In this document: positions 29,338 through 38,050 of the stretch, piece after piece | Layout of the letters: each line of letters begins with the position of its first letter | Numbering within the stretch: position 1 is the stretch's first letter | Source: Planococcaceae bacterium Storch 2/2-2 | GTDB taxonomy: Bacteria > Bacillota > Bacilli > Bacillales_A > Planococcaceae | Assembly (NCBI GenBank): GCA_009740415.1 | Contig: WOYE01000009.1 | Span: 1,302,001-1,366,000 of the forward strand | Direction of reading: 5' to 3' | DNA length: 64,000 bases | The notes under the pieces: generated by a model | Database searches by the model: none | The model's input: the letters and a program-made list of their open reading frames with translations, nothing else | Told to the model about the DNA's origin: nothing | Made by a program: the position numbers and the translations under genes

Positions 29338-29544
29338 GCTGCAATCAGTCCTTTCTCTATTTTCAATTCCTTCTAACAGTTTACCGTTCCTCTCCCCTTT
29401 GTACAATGTTTGTTCGTACAACCGTCGTCTCTTTTTTTAAAAAAAGACGCATTTCTCGAACTTCATAGGACGTTCGTTTTCTACATAAGGTTCCCTTTTT
29501 GAAAACAATCGTGGTACACTTTTCGTAAGAAAGAGAGTGATCCC

Positions 29545-30822
29545 ATGACTACAACGAATCAAACATTCGATACGATCGTCATCGGTGGTGGACCTTCTGG
29601 ACTGATGGCCTCCATCGCTGCTGCTGAAAAAGGTGCGAACGTATTACTCATTGAAAAAGGTAAAAAGCTCGGTAAAAAACTCGCGATTTCTGGTGGTGGA
29701 CGGTGCAACGTGACGAATCGACTTCCGACCGAAGAAGTGATCCAACACGTTCCTGGAAACGGACGTTTTTTATACGGGCCTTTCTCTGTATTTAACAATT
29801 ACGACATTATCAATTACTTTGAAGGACTCGGCGTGCCGTTAAAAGAAGAAGACCACGGGCGGATGTTTCCAGTCTCTGATCGCGCACAAGATGTCGTCCA
29901 AGCATTATTGCGCGAACAAGAGCGGCTCGGCGTCACCGTATGGAAAGAGACGAAAGTCGAACGATTGCTATTCGATGACACGAAAGTGCTCGGTGTCCGT
30001 TTAACCGATGGACAAGACGTCGGTGCGACTTCTGTCATCGTAGCAGTCGGTGGAAAAGCTGTTCCGCAAACAGGAAGTACAGGTGACGGTTATCCGTGGG
30101 CAGAGCGTGCGGGTCATACGGTAACGACTCTTTACCCGACAGAAGTCCCCCTCTTGTCAAAAGAACCGTTCATTCGGTCGAAACAATTGCAAGGACTCGC
30201 TCTGCGTGACGTCGCTGTCACCGTATGGAGTCAAAAAGGAAAAAAACTAACGACTCACCAAATGGACATGTTGTTTACTCATTTCGGAGTGAGTGGACCG
30301 GCTATTTTACGTTGTAGTCAGTTCGTCGTGAAAGAGCAGATGAAAAATGGAAACCGGCCAGTGACGTTAACGATTGATAGTTTTCCTGAAACGAATGAAG
30401 AAGTGTTGTTCCAACAATTGAGAAAAACACTCGCAGACGAGCCGAAAAAAGCGGTGAAAAATAGTTTAAAATCGTTCGCTCAAGAGCGATGGTTGCTCTT
30501 TTTATTCGAACGCAGCGGCATCGATCCCGATCAAAAAGGAGCGACCGTTTCGAACGAACAGCTGCGAGCACTCGCTCGTGAAGGTAAAGCATTTTCGTTC
30601 ACTTCTCACGGGACCCAACCGATTGAAAAAGCGTTCGTCACCGGTGGCGGTGTCAAGACGAAAGAGCTGAACCCGAAAACGATGGAGTCGAAACTGAAAG
30701 ACGGACTTCATTTTTGCGGTGAAGTGATCGACGTCCACGGCTATACAGGTGGCTACAACATTACATCTGCACTCGTCACTGGACGAGTCGCTGGCTTACA
30801 TGCTGCTTCCATCACACGATAA
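29545..30822 (+). CDS. ytfP: HI0933-family FAD-dependent oxidoreductase YtfP
   Basis: A 425-residue flavoprotein with the dinucleotide-binding motif [20 protein letters not shown] followed by the HI0933 signature [16 protein letters not shown]. The C-terminal FAD-binding motif is [17 protein letters not shown]. The family is widely conserved, but the substrate is not established. GAAAGAGAGTGA precedes the ATG. It diverges from the murJ-rsuA operon and ends at a bidirectional terminator shared with the xanthine permease gene. Same neighbourhood as ytfP in B. subtilis. Confidence 0.95.
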   Translation: MTTTNQTFDTIVIGGGPSGLMASIAAAEKGANVLLIEKGKKLGKKLAISGGGRCNVTNRLPTEEVIQHVPGNGRFLYGPFSVFNNYDIINYFEGLGVPLKEEDHGRMFPVSDRAQDVVQALLREQERLGVTVWKETKVERLLFDDTKVLGVRLTDGQDVGATSVIVAVGGKAVPQTGSTGDGYPWAERAGHTVTTLYPTEVPLLSKEPFIRSKQLQGLALRDVAVTVWSQKGKKLTTHQMDMLFTHFGVSGPAILRCSQFVVKEQMKNGNRPVTLTIDSFPETNEEVLFQQLRKTLADEPKKAVKNSLKSFAQERWLLFLFERSGIDPDQKGATVSNEQLRALAREGKAFSFTSHGTQPIEKAFVTGGGVKTKELNPKTMESKLKDGLHFCGEVIDVHGYTGGYNITSALVTGRVAGLHAASITR

Positions 30823-30823
30823 G

Positions 30824-30866
30824 AAAAAGCGTTTCACTAGAATGTTTTCTAGCGAAACGCTTTTTT
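30824..30866. terminator. Bidirectional terminator between ytfP and the permease
   Basis: Stem AAAAAGCGTTTC-CTAGA / CTAG-GAAACGCTTTTT with A and T tracts on the flanks. Confidence 0.9.
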
Positions 30867-30868
30867 AG

Positions 30869-32155
30869 TTACAATTCCATCGGATCGTCTTTCGGTTTCG
30901 GACCGATCATATTGAAGAAAATATTTAAAACGATAGCTGTTACGGCCGCGGCTACGATACCGTTCGACGTGACGATCGATAACTTTTCAGGAAGTGCTTG
31001 GAACAATTCAGGCACGACTGAAACTCCCACACCGAGACCGATTGAAATCGCTGCAACCATCGCATTTTCTGCCGAATGAATGACAGCAGGTGCTAACATT
31101 TTTACACCTTGTGTAATGACCATTCCGAACATCGCAACCATCGCTGCCCCTAATACCGGCTTCGGAATAATCGTCGTTACCGCCGCTAACTTCGGTACGA
31201 ATCCGAGTAAAACGAGCATTACGCCTGTGATCACGATCACTTTTCGATCTTTCACACCTGACATTTGAGTCAATCCGACGTTTTGCGAAAACGTCGTATA
31301 CGGGAACGCGTTGAAAATTCCGCCGATGACCGAAGCGAGACCTTCCGAACGATACCCTCGTGCAAGATCGCGCGATTTCAGTTGCTTGTCGCAAATGTCA
31401 CCGAGTGCGAAATAGACACCGGTCGATTCGACGAGCGAAACCATCCCGACGAGCGTCATCGTTAAAATCGCCGATGCATCAAATGTCGGAACACCGAAGT
31501 AAAAGGGCTCCACCATATGGAACATGCTCGCTTCTTGAACCGGTTCGAAGTCCACCATGTTGAAGAAAATAGCGACGAGCGTTCCGACGACGAGACCGAC
31601 TAAAATCGAAATCGCTCGTAAAAAACCTGTTGAAAAACGATAAATGAGCAAAATGACGAGCAATGTGAAAAATGCCAGTCCGACGTTCGCACCGCTCGCA
31701 AAATCAGGTGCACCGAGACCGCCGGCCATATTGTTCACAGCTACTGGTAATAAAGAAATTCCGATCGTCGCTACGACCGTTCCTGTGACAACTGGTGGAA
31801 ATAAACGAACGAGACTACCAAAAATACCACCGATTAAAAAAATGATCGCTCCCGATGCGATGATCGCACCGTAAATGTACGTAATTCCTTGTTGCTGGCC
31901 GATCATGACGATCGGTGAAACTGCCGTAAACGTACATCCTAATACGACGGGAAGACCGATACCGATCACTCGTCCACGATACACTTGCAACAACGTCGCC
32001 ACTCCACACATTAAAATGTCGATCGCCACTAAATACGTCATTTGCTCAGAATTGAATCCGAGCTCTGTTCCGATAATGATCGGGACGAGAATAGCACCTG
32101 CATACATCGCCAGCAAATGCTGCATACCGAGGGCTGTCGCCTTCATATGATTCAC
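30869..32155 (-). CDS. pbuX: Xanthine/purine permease (NCS2 family, PbuX-like)
   Basis: Proton-coupled nucleobase symporter of the NCS2/NAT family, 428 residues with 12-14 membrane segments. Signature motifs include QHLLAMYAGAILVPIIIG near the N-terminus and the NAT core VGLTQMSGVKDRKVIV. The conserved Glu of the substrate site lies in SLVESTGVYFALGDI. GTG 32155 is chosen because AAGGAGG lies eight bases upstream. A guanine-class purine riboswitch in its leader supports xanthine or guanine as cargo, as with xpt-pbuX in B. subtilis. Here the gene stands alone without xpt. Confidence 0.92.
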   Translation of the reverse strand: MNHMKATALGMQHLLAMYAGAILVPIIIGTELGFNSEQMTYLVAIDILMCGVATLLQVYRGRVIGIGLPVVLGCTFTAVSPIVMIGQQQGITYIYGAIIASGAIIFLIGGIFGSLVRLFPPVVTGTVVATIGISLLPVAVNNMAGGLGAPDFASGANVGLAFFTLLVILLIYRFSTGFLRAISILVGLVVGTLVAIFFNMVDFEPVQEASMFHMVEPFYFGVPTFDASAILTMTLVGMVSLVESTGVYFALGDICDKQLKSRDLARGYRSEGLASVIGGIFNAFPYTTFSQNVGLTQMSGVKDRKVIVITGVMLVLLGFVPKLAAVTTIIPKPVLGAAMVAMFGMVITQGVKMLAPAVIHSAENAMVAAISIGLGVGVSVVPELFQALPEKLSIVTSNGIVAAAVTAIVLNIFFNMIGPKPKDDPMEL

Positions 32156-32239
32156 AATACGTTCCTCCTTGAAAATGAACAACCACTCGTTTCCATGAAA
32201 TGGAACGAATAACGCTGAAAATACCTAACATTACCCGCC

Positions 32240-32312
32240 TCTCATAGTCGACTCGTTTCCGGCGAGTCGGTAGAAACTTCTCTAGCCGTATTCTAGAAAA
32301 TTATATGAGTGA
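32240..32312 (-). promoter_or_regulatory. Purine (guanine-class) riboswitch
   Basis: The minus-strand RNA shows the full aptamer. P1 is ACTCATATAAT; the loops are GAATACGGC and GTTTCTACCGACTCGCC; the 3' end is GACTATGAG. The discriminating position in GACTATG is C, which pairs with guanine; adenine riboswitches have U there. The expression platform down to the start codon has no U-tract terminator. It contains hairpin CGTTCCAT-TTC-ATGGAAACG and a decamer repeated from the aptamer (see findings). Confidence 0.95.
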
Positions 32313-32337
32313 TCCGTTTTATTTTTAACATGGAAAT

Positions 32338-32366
32338 AGTATAGCAATATTTTATTCGTTCACCAA
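32338..32366 (-). promoter_or_regulatory. Promoter of the purine riboswitch / permease
   Basis: On the minus strand TTGGTG (32361-32366), a 17-base spacer ending in TGC, and TATACT (32338-32343), giving an extended -10. It lies about 25 bases before the aptamer. Confidence 0.7.
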
Positions 32367-32394
32367 CTCATTTTAGAAAGTTATTTGTGAACAA

Positions 32395-32835
32395 TCACGA
32401 ACATTCCTTCACTAAAACGATCATATCGTCAAGAATTACACCATTTTCTACAATTTTTTCCTCATAACGCTCCGTAAAAAAGTGTGGAATCGTATGATCG
32501 TAACGAAAGCCACATGCTTCGTAAAACGGGACGGTCAAGCCGCTATCACCGGTACCGACATACATTTTCTCACCTGCGTACAACGTACAGAGCTTATTTA
32601 ACAAGGCCCTTCCTTTTCCTTGTCGACGACACGTCGGAGCAATCGCCATATTTTTCAGCTCATATCCTTCTTTTTCTTTCGTTATGACCGCTACTCCGAT
32701 CACCGTTTCGTCTTCCGTTGCGACGTACAACGTCCCTCTCTCTAAATACGTATCGATTTGTTTCTCTTCTTCATCCGCTTCTAATAAGAGCGGTAAATAT
32801 CGCTTTTTATCCGTTCGTACGATCGTTAGTTTCAT
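32395..32835 (-). CDS. GNAT family N-acetyltransferase
   Basis: A 146-residue acetyl-CoA-dependent acyltransferase. The GNAT core is visible: beta4 MAIAPTCRRQGKGRALLNKL holds the Q/RxxGxG/A pyrophosphate loop RRQGKG, followed by YVGTGDSGLTVPFYEACGF. Substrate unknown. ATG 32835 is chosen, behind AGGAAAGGA, since longer in-frame starts overlap the leuS terminator region and add an unrelated basic leader. It lies between the leuS terminator and the permease promoter as a single gene. Confidence 0.85.
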   Translation of the reverse strand: MKLTIVRTDKKRYLPLLLEADEEEKQIDTYLERGTLYVATEDETVIGVAVITKEKEGYELKNMAIAPTCRRQGKGRALLNKLCTLYAGEKMYVGTGDSGLTVPFYEACGFRYDHTIPHFFTERYEEKIVENGVILDDMIVLVKECS

Positions 32836-32896
32836 CGACTCGTCCTTTCCTACATGTTTTCTATTTTCGATTGCTCGTTTTACACGAAAAAATGCA

Positions 32897-32930
32897 ACAA
32901 AAATACGTCCCGCCACAATCGGCGAGACGT
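32897..32930 (-). terminator. leuS terminator
   Basis: On the minus strand ACGTCTCGCC ... GGCGGGACGT is followed by ATTTTTG just after the leuS stop. Confidence 0.88.
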
Positions 32931-32937
32931 CTGTTCA

Positions 32938-35352
32938 TTAATTAGCGACGATGTTAACGAGACGACCTGGAACAGCGATCACTTTACGGATCATTTTTCC
33001 TTCTAACATTTCTTGAATGCGATCGTTCTCAAGCGCTACTTTTTCTAACTCTTCTTTCGTAATGTCGTTTGCGACATCCATCTTCGCACGTACTTTACCG
33101 TTCAACTGAACGACGATTTCAACTGTTTCATCAACGAGTTTACTCTCTTCGTACGTTGGCCATGGCTCGTAAGCGAGTGACTCGTCATGACCGAGTGCTT
33201 GCCAAATTTCTTCTGCCAAGTGCGGAGTAACAGGTGACAACATGATGATAAATCCTTTTGCGTAGTCTACAGGAATCCGGTCGACTTTGTACGCTTCGTT
33301 TACGAATACCATCAATTGAGAAATGGCTGTATTGTTATGCATGTTGTTATAGTCTTCCGTCACTTTTTTCACCGTTTGATGATACACTTTTTCAAGCGCT
33401 CCACCTTGTTCGCCTTGCACTTTATCGCTCAACGTACCATCTTCATTCATGAAGAGACGCCAGACGCGGTCTAAGAAACGACGCGCACCGTCTACTCCTT
33501 CTGTCGTCCACTCTTTCGCTGCGTCGAGTGGACCCATGAACATTTCGTACAAGCGTAGCGTGTCCGCTCCGTGCGAGTTGACGATGTCATCTGGGTTAAT
33601 GACGTTTCCGAGTGATTTTGACATTTTAATGTTACCTTCACCGAGAATCATTCCTTGGTTGTAAAGACGCTCGAACGGTTCTTTCGTCGGAACGACGCCG
33701 AGGTCGTACAATACTTTATGCCAGAAGCGAACGTACAATAAGTGAAGAACCGCATGTTCTGCCCCTCCGACGTAAATGTCAACCGGTAACCATTCTTTCA
33801 TTTTTTCTGCATCTGCTAACGCTTCATCGTTATGTGGATCGATGTAACGCAAGTAGTACCATGAGCTTCCTGCCCATTGTGGCATCGTATTCGTCTCACG
33901 ACGACCTTTCATACCTGTTTCAGGATCGACGACGTTCACCCACTCTTCGATGTTAGCAAGCGGTGACTCTCCTGTACCTGACGGATGAATATTGTCTGTT
34001 TTTGGAAGCTCTAGTGGTAACTCTTCTTCTGGAACAGGTGTGATCGAACCGTCTTCCCAATGGATCATCGGAATCGGTTCACCCCAGTATCGTTGACGTG
34101 AAAAGAGCCAGTCGCGGAGACGGTATGTTACTTTGCCTTCCCCTTTTCCATTTTCCTCGAACCAGTTGATCGCTTTTTCAATCGCTTCGTCTTTTGTTAA
34201 ACCGTTTAAAAACTCAGAATTGACGAGCGTTCCATCTTCTGTGTACGCCGCTTCTTCGATGTTGCCACCCGAAACGACTTCTTTGATCGGTAAATCGAAT
34301 GTTTTCGCAAATTCATAGTCTCGTTCATCGTGAGCGGGAACGGCCATGATCGCACCTGTCCCGTATGAAGCGAGTACGTAATCAGCGATCCAAATCGGCA
34401 TTTTTTCACCGCTCGCTGGGTTGATCGCATACGCTCCTGTAAAGACGCCCGTTTTTTCTTTCGACAATTCGGTACGTTCTAAATCGGACTTCGACTTGAT
34501 TGAATCGACGTACGCTTCGACCGCTTCTTTTTGCTCTGGTGTCGTAATGCGTTGTACGAGTTTATGTTCAGGTGCGAGTACCGCATACGTTGCACCGAAA
34601 ATTGTATCTGGACGCGTCGTGAACGCTTCGAACGTTTCATCTGTTCCTTCGATTTCAAATGTTAATTGCGCACCTTCTGAACGTCCGATCCAGTTACGTT
34701 GTTGCTCTTTCAAACTTTCTGGCCAATCGAGTTCGTCTAAATCATCGAGTAAACGATCCGCATATTCCGTAATTTTCAACACCCATTGACGCATCGGACG
34801 ACGCTCAACTGGGTGGTTTCCACGTTCCGACAATCCGTCGATTACTTCTTCGTTAGAAAGAACCGTTCCGAGTGCTGGGCACCAGTTCACCGGTACTTCA
34901 TCGATATAAGCGAGTCCTTTTTTATACATTTGGATGAAAATCCATTGCGTCCATTTGTAATAGCTCGGGTCCGTCGTATTAATTTCACGATCCCAGTCGT
35001 ATGAAAATCCGAGATCGTTCATTTGACGTTTGAACGTTTGAATGTTGCGCTCGGTAAATTCTGCTGGGTCGTTTCCTGTATCGAGCGCGTACTGTTCTGC
35101 TGGTAAACCGAATGCGTCCCATCCCATCGGGTGAAGTACGTTGTAACCTTGTTTACGTTTGATCGAGCTTAAAATGTCAGTCGCGATATAGCCGAGTGGG
35201 TGACCGACGTGCAACCCTTGACCTGACGGATAAGGGAACATATCGAGCGCATAAAATTTCGGTTTGTCTGGATCTTCTGTCGTTCGATACGTTTTATTGT
35301 CTGCCCAATATTGTTGCCATTTTTTCTCTACTTGTTTGTGATCGTAAGCCAT
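32938..35352 (-). CDS. leuS: Leucyl-tRNA synthetase
   Basis: Class Ia synthetase charging tRNA-Leu, 804 residues, the same length as other Bacillales LeuS. Visible are the HIGH motif in [14 protein letters not shown] and the editing domain with [12 protein letters not shown] and [15 protein letters not shown]. Also present are the KMSKS loop in [16 protein letters not shown] and the C-terminal anticodon-binding region. AAGGAGG precedes the ATG. It is controlled by a Leu-specific T-box immediately upstream, so it is expected to respond to uncharged tRNA-Leu. Confidence 0.99.
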   Translation of the reverse strand: MAYDHKQVEKKWQQYWADNKTYRTTEDPDKPKFYALDMFPYPSGQGLHVGHPLGYIATDILSSIKRKQGYNVLHPMGWDAFGLPAEQYALDTGNDPAEFTERNIQTFKRQMNDLGFSYDWDREINTTDPSYYKWTQWIFIQMYKKGLAYIDEVPVNWCPALGTVLSNEEVIDGLSERGNHPVERRPMRQWVLKITEYADRLLDDLDELDWPESLKEQQRNWIGRSEGAQLTFEIEGTDETFEAFTTRPDTIFGATYAVLAPEHKLVQRITTPEQKEAVEAYVDSIKSKSDLERTELSKEKTGVFTGAYAINPASGEKMPIWIADYVLASYGTGAIMAVPAHDERDYEFAKTFDLPIKEVVSGGNIEEAAYTEDGTLVNSEFLNGLTKDEAIEKAINWFEENGKGEGKVTYRLRDWLFSRQRYWGEPIPMIHWEDGSITPVPEEELPLELPKTDNIHPSGTGESPLANIEEWVNVVDPETGMKGRRETNTMPQWAGSSWYYLRYIDPHNDEALADAEKMKEWLPVDIYVGGAEHAVLHLLYVRFWHKVLYDLGVVPTKEPFERLYNQGMILGEGNIKMSKSLGNVINPDDIVNSHGADTLRLYEMFMGPLDAAKEWTTEGVDGARRFLDRVWRLFMNEDGTLSDKVQGEQGGALEKVYHQTVKKVTEDYNNMHNNTAISQLMVFVNEAYKVDRIPVDYAKGFIIMLSPVTPHLAEEIWQALGHDESLAYEPWPTYEESKLVDETVEIVVQLNGKVRAKMDVANDITKEELEKVALENDRIQEMLEGKMIRKVIAVPGRLVNIVAN

Positions 35353-35372
35353 TTACTATTCCTCCTTAAAAT

Positions 35373-35626
35373 AAAAAACTCCCGTCCCTTTACAATGAAA
35401 GGGACGAGAGATGAAAGATCATTTTCCCGCGGTGCCACCCAAATTAGCACGAATGCTCACTTGAATCCTTAACGCGGATGAAACGATAGTAACTACCAAT
35501 TTTCATTACTATGAGCTCCTAGGCGAGTTCACTCGTTCTTTTACGGATTTGCACCACCCATCCGCTCGCTAAAAAAAGACGTCAGCTACTACTCCTATTC
35601 ATCGCTCATGACATTATTTATGAACA
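35373..35626 (-). promoter_or_regulatory. Leu T-box leader of leuS
   Basis: The T-box core GGGTGGCACCGCGG (35427-35440) precedes terminator stem CGTCCCTTT ... AAAGGGACG (35383-35406) and a six-U run. Stem I carries the GGTGGTGCAAATCC distal region. The base helix TAGG/CCTA is preceded by TGAACTCG. That places CTC (Leu) at 35525-35527, one base before the helix as in the tyrS leader. Confidence 0.92.
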
Positions 35627-35632
35627 GTACAT

Positions 35633-35661
35633 ATTGTACCCGAATCCACCGTTTTTGACAA
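35633..35661 (-). promoter_or_regulatory. leuS T-box promoter
   Basis: On the minus strand TTGTCA (35656-35661), a 17-base spacer and TACAAT (35633-35638), upstream of the T-box RNA. Confidence 0.8.
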
Positions 35662-35765
35662 GTTTTCACTGAATGATTTTAATTTTCAGACGACATTCAT
35701 TTTTCCAATCTGCATGAAAGATGGTACACTACAAATGGAAACATTTCGTAAAAGGAGATCATTCA

Positions 35766-36377
35766 ATGAATCAATCGATTTTATTACACCGCGTGTTACC
35801 GATGTCCAAACGGTGGATCGCGACACAAGCTGGAAAAGGAAGTACCGTCATCGACGCGACAGCCGGTAACGGAAATGATACGAAGTTTTTAGCAGAACTC
35901 GTCGGCGAAGAAGGGCACGTGTACGCGTTTGACATTCAAAAAGAAGCGCTCGATTCGACGCACGCTCGGCTCGTCGAACACGGTTTAGAACAACGTGTCA
36001 CACTCATACAAGATAGTCACGCAAACGTCGCAACATACGTCGATCGACCGATCGATGCAGCGATGTTCAATTTAGGCTACTTGCCATATAGTGATGATTT
36101 ATCGGTCATTACGCGAGCGGAGTCGACGATCGCAGCAATCGATGCGATGCTCGATTTATTAAAAAAAGATGGCATCATTACTGTATCGGTATACGACGGC
36201 CATCCAGGCGGTCCAGAAGAGCGAGATGCCCTCATGGCATACGTTCGAACCCTTCACCAAAAAGATGTGCACGTTGCACGATTTGAATTGCTCAACCAAC
36301 GAAGTAACCCCCCTCATCTGCTCGCTTTTGAAAAGATGAGAGACTTTACTTCTCATGAACGAATCGAAAATAACTAG
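35766..36377 (+). CDS. mnmM: tRNA mnm5U34 methyltransferase MnmM (YtqB)
   Basis: SAM-dependent methyltransferase of 203 residues, closest to B. subtilis YtqB, recently named MnmM. It completes wobble uridine modification from nm5U to mnm5U in tRNAs. The SAM fold shows VIDATAGNGNDTKFLAELVG (motif I), the acidic YAFDIQKEAL, the motif IV region MFNLGYLPYSDD and a late VYDGHPGG. ATG 35766 follows AAAGGAG. It is a single gene, divergent from the leuS T-box, and ends at a strong terminator. The leuS-ytqB pairing is conserved in Bacillus. Confidence 0.92.
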   Translation: MNQSILLHRVLPMSKRWIATQAGKGSTVIDATAGNGNDTKFLAELVGEEGHVYAFDIQKEALDSTHARLVEHGLEQRVTLIQDSHANVATYVDRPIDAAMFNLGYLPYSDDLSVITRAESTIAAIDAMLDLLKKDGIITVSVYDGHPGGPEERDALMAYVRTLHQKDVHVARFELLNQRSNPPHLLAFEKMRDFTSHERIENN

Positions 36378-36402
36378 TGGGACGATGAAAAGGAAACGGA
36401 CA

Positions 36403-36444
36403 CCCTTTCACTTTTAAACGTTAAAAAGTGAAAGGGTTTTTTAA
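36403..36444 (+). terminator. mnmM terminator
   Basis: Stem ACCCTTTCACTTTT / AAAAGTGAAAGGGT with T6 following. Confidence 0.93.
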
Positions 36445-36483
36445 TCAAACCGTCTAATGAGAGACGAAAGGGGAAAATAAACG

Positions 36484-37248
36484 ATGAAACGAACGAAAAA
36501 CATCCGGTGGGGGTACGTTGTTCTCGCCTTGCTTCTCATCGTAGCGATCGCAAGCGTTGCGAATGGACTGAATGGCAATCCACTGTCGTTACGACTCGCT
36601 GAACAACGCGCGGTAAAACACGTCGAAGCAACCTATCCTGAAACAGCCTACGACGTCGTCGGTCGGTCGTACGAACCTAAAATGGGTGCCTATCTCATCG
36701 AGTTCGTCGAGCACGGTGACGTAAAACAAATGACGGTGAACGAAGAAGGGATCGAAGAGACGAATACGTATACAATCGCTTACGATGGCTTATTCGGCAC
36801 GCGTCTTCGTTTTGATGACTTATACATTGCGCACTTAGATGAACCGCTACAAGACCGTCTAAGCGAGGAGGCGAGCAGCTATTTAATGGAACAGTTGCAA
36901 CCGATCGTCGGATCACCGATTGAGGACGTCACCGTGACGTTAGAAGTGACGGAAGGAACGGTCCCTCCTACGACGACATGGTCCCCTTCTTTCATAGGGA
37001 ATGAGCCGATGGACCTCTCAATTGCTCTGAACGATGAAGATTGGTCAAAAGAACAGTTGGAAGAACAATTACCGGTCATTCAACGAGCGTTACGTGAACA
37101 AGGAATCGCTTATGAGACGTGTCACGTCACCATTTATCGATGGATGACCGATACAGAAGAACCGTTTCCTTATTTACTGTATTCTGCTTCTTTTCATGAC
37201 CGAACGAACGTATTTTCAATCGAATCGTTCAATGAAGCGCTTGAATGA
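36484..37248 (+). CDS. Membrane-anchored protein, possibly YfjL-like
   Basis: A 254-residue protein. It has a basic start (MKRTKNIR) and one hydrophobic segment (WGYVVLALLLIVAIASVANG), followed by an extracellular region. The motif GNPLSLRLAEQRAVKHVEAT, with YP and YDVVGRSYEPKMGAYLIEF, resembles the YfjL-like family of Bacillus, known only as uncharacterised exported proteins. No catalytic residues are recognised. AAAGGGG precedes the ATG. It is a single gene flanked by hairpins on both sides. The family call is from memory and moderate. Confidence 0.7.
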   Translation: MKRTKNIRWGYVVLALLLIVAIASVANGLNGNPLSLRLAEQRAVKHVEATYPETAYDVVGRSYEPKMGAYLIEFVEHGDVKQMTVNEEGIEETNTYTIAYDGLFGTRLRFDDLYIAHLDEPLQDRLSEEASSYLMEQLQPIVGSPIEDVTVTLEVTEGTVPPTTTWSPSFIGNEPMDLSIALNDEDWSKEQLEEQLPVIQRALREQGIAYETCHVTIYRWMTDTEEPFPYLLYSASFHDRTNVFSIESFNEALE

Positions 37249-37255
37249 ACGAACG

Positions 37256-37290
37256 ACGAGGCACGTGAGATATAGACTCACGTGCCTCGT
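37256..37290. terminator. Hairpin between convergent genes
   Basis: Perfect 14-bp stem ACGAGGCACGTGAG / CTCACGTGCCTCGT. T-tracts are weak (TTTATG), but the position between convergent genes fits a shared terminator. Confidence 0.65.
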
Positions 37291-37308
37291 TTATGAAAAT
37301 GGATGGAA

Positions 37309-38028
37309 TTATGACAGATCGCGGACGTCTGCGGTCGGTTCCGTTCCCATTCGGTCACTTTGTACGTAAGCGATCAACCGCTCCGCTGTTTCTTCCGGTG
37401 TCGCTAACGTTCCTTCTTCTTTATAATCGAGAAATCGTTGCAACGGCGGGAACGATTCGGCGCTACTGCTTCGGATGACCGTTTGCATATCCGTATCGAT
37501 AATGCCAGGTGCAATCGCTACGATGTCGATCGGTTGCGTCATCTTTTTCTGCTCATCGAAGACGATCCGTGAAAAATGATCGATCGCTGCTTTCGTCGTT
37601 CCGTACACTCCCCAACCGTCGTACGTTTTGCGACCCGCTCCGGATGAAATGTTCATGATCCGTTTCGTCGCTTTCACATTTTGCAACTGCTGAATGAATG
37701 TGTTCGCTAACTGGATCGGAGCCGTCACATTCACTTCAATGGCACGTGCGATGACGTCATTTTCAACGAGCCCCATCACACCGATTGGCTCGACGATTCC
37801 CGCATTGTTAATGAGTGTGTACGCTTCGCTTCCTTCATACGTTTTCAATACGTCTTTTAAAAGCTCTGCTGCACGTTCACTCGTCACATCACATTCGATC
37901 AAATTGTCGAGTTCGTTCGGATTGGAGCGCGCCATTCGTACGACCGTATGTCCTTGTTGCTCCAACTGAGTAGCTACCGCATGTCCAATTCCTCTCGAAG
38001 CTCCTGTTACAATGTATACTTCTTTCAT
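37309..38028 (-). CDS. Short-chain dehydrogenase/reductase (YueD/benzil reductase type)
   Basis: NADP-dependent SDR of 239 residues. The Rossmann motif is VTGASRGIGHAVA, the NNAG motif lies in LINNAGIVEPIG, and the catalytic Ser/Tyr/Lys are in MNISSGAGRK and YGTTKAAIDHF. The sequence resembles B. subtilis YueD, a benzil reductase related to sepiapterin reductase; the physiological substrate is unknown. AAAGGGG precedes the ATG. It lies just downstream of sbcDC on the same strand (22-base gap after sbcC) and may be co-transcribed. Confidence 0.9.
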   Translation of the reverse strand: MKEVYIVTGASRGIGHAVATQLEQQGHTVVRMARSNPNELDNLIECDVTSERAAELLKDVLKTYEGSEAYTLINNAGIVEPIGVMGLVENDVIARAIEVNVTAPIQLANTFIQQLQNVKATKRIMNISSGAGRKTYDGWGVYGTTKAAIDHFSRIVFDEQKKMTQPIDIVAIAPGIIDTDMQTVIRSSSAESFPPLQRFLDYKEEGTLATPEETAERLIAYVQSDRMGTEPTADVRDLS

Positions 38029-38050
38029 TCCAATAACCCCTTTCTTCTTA

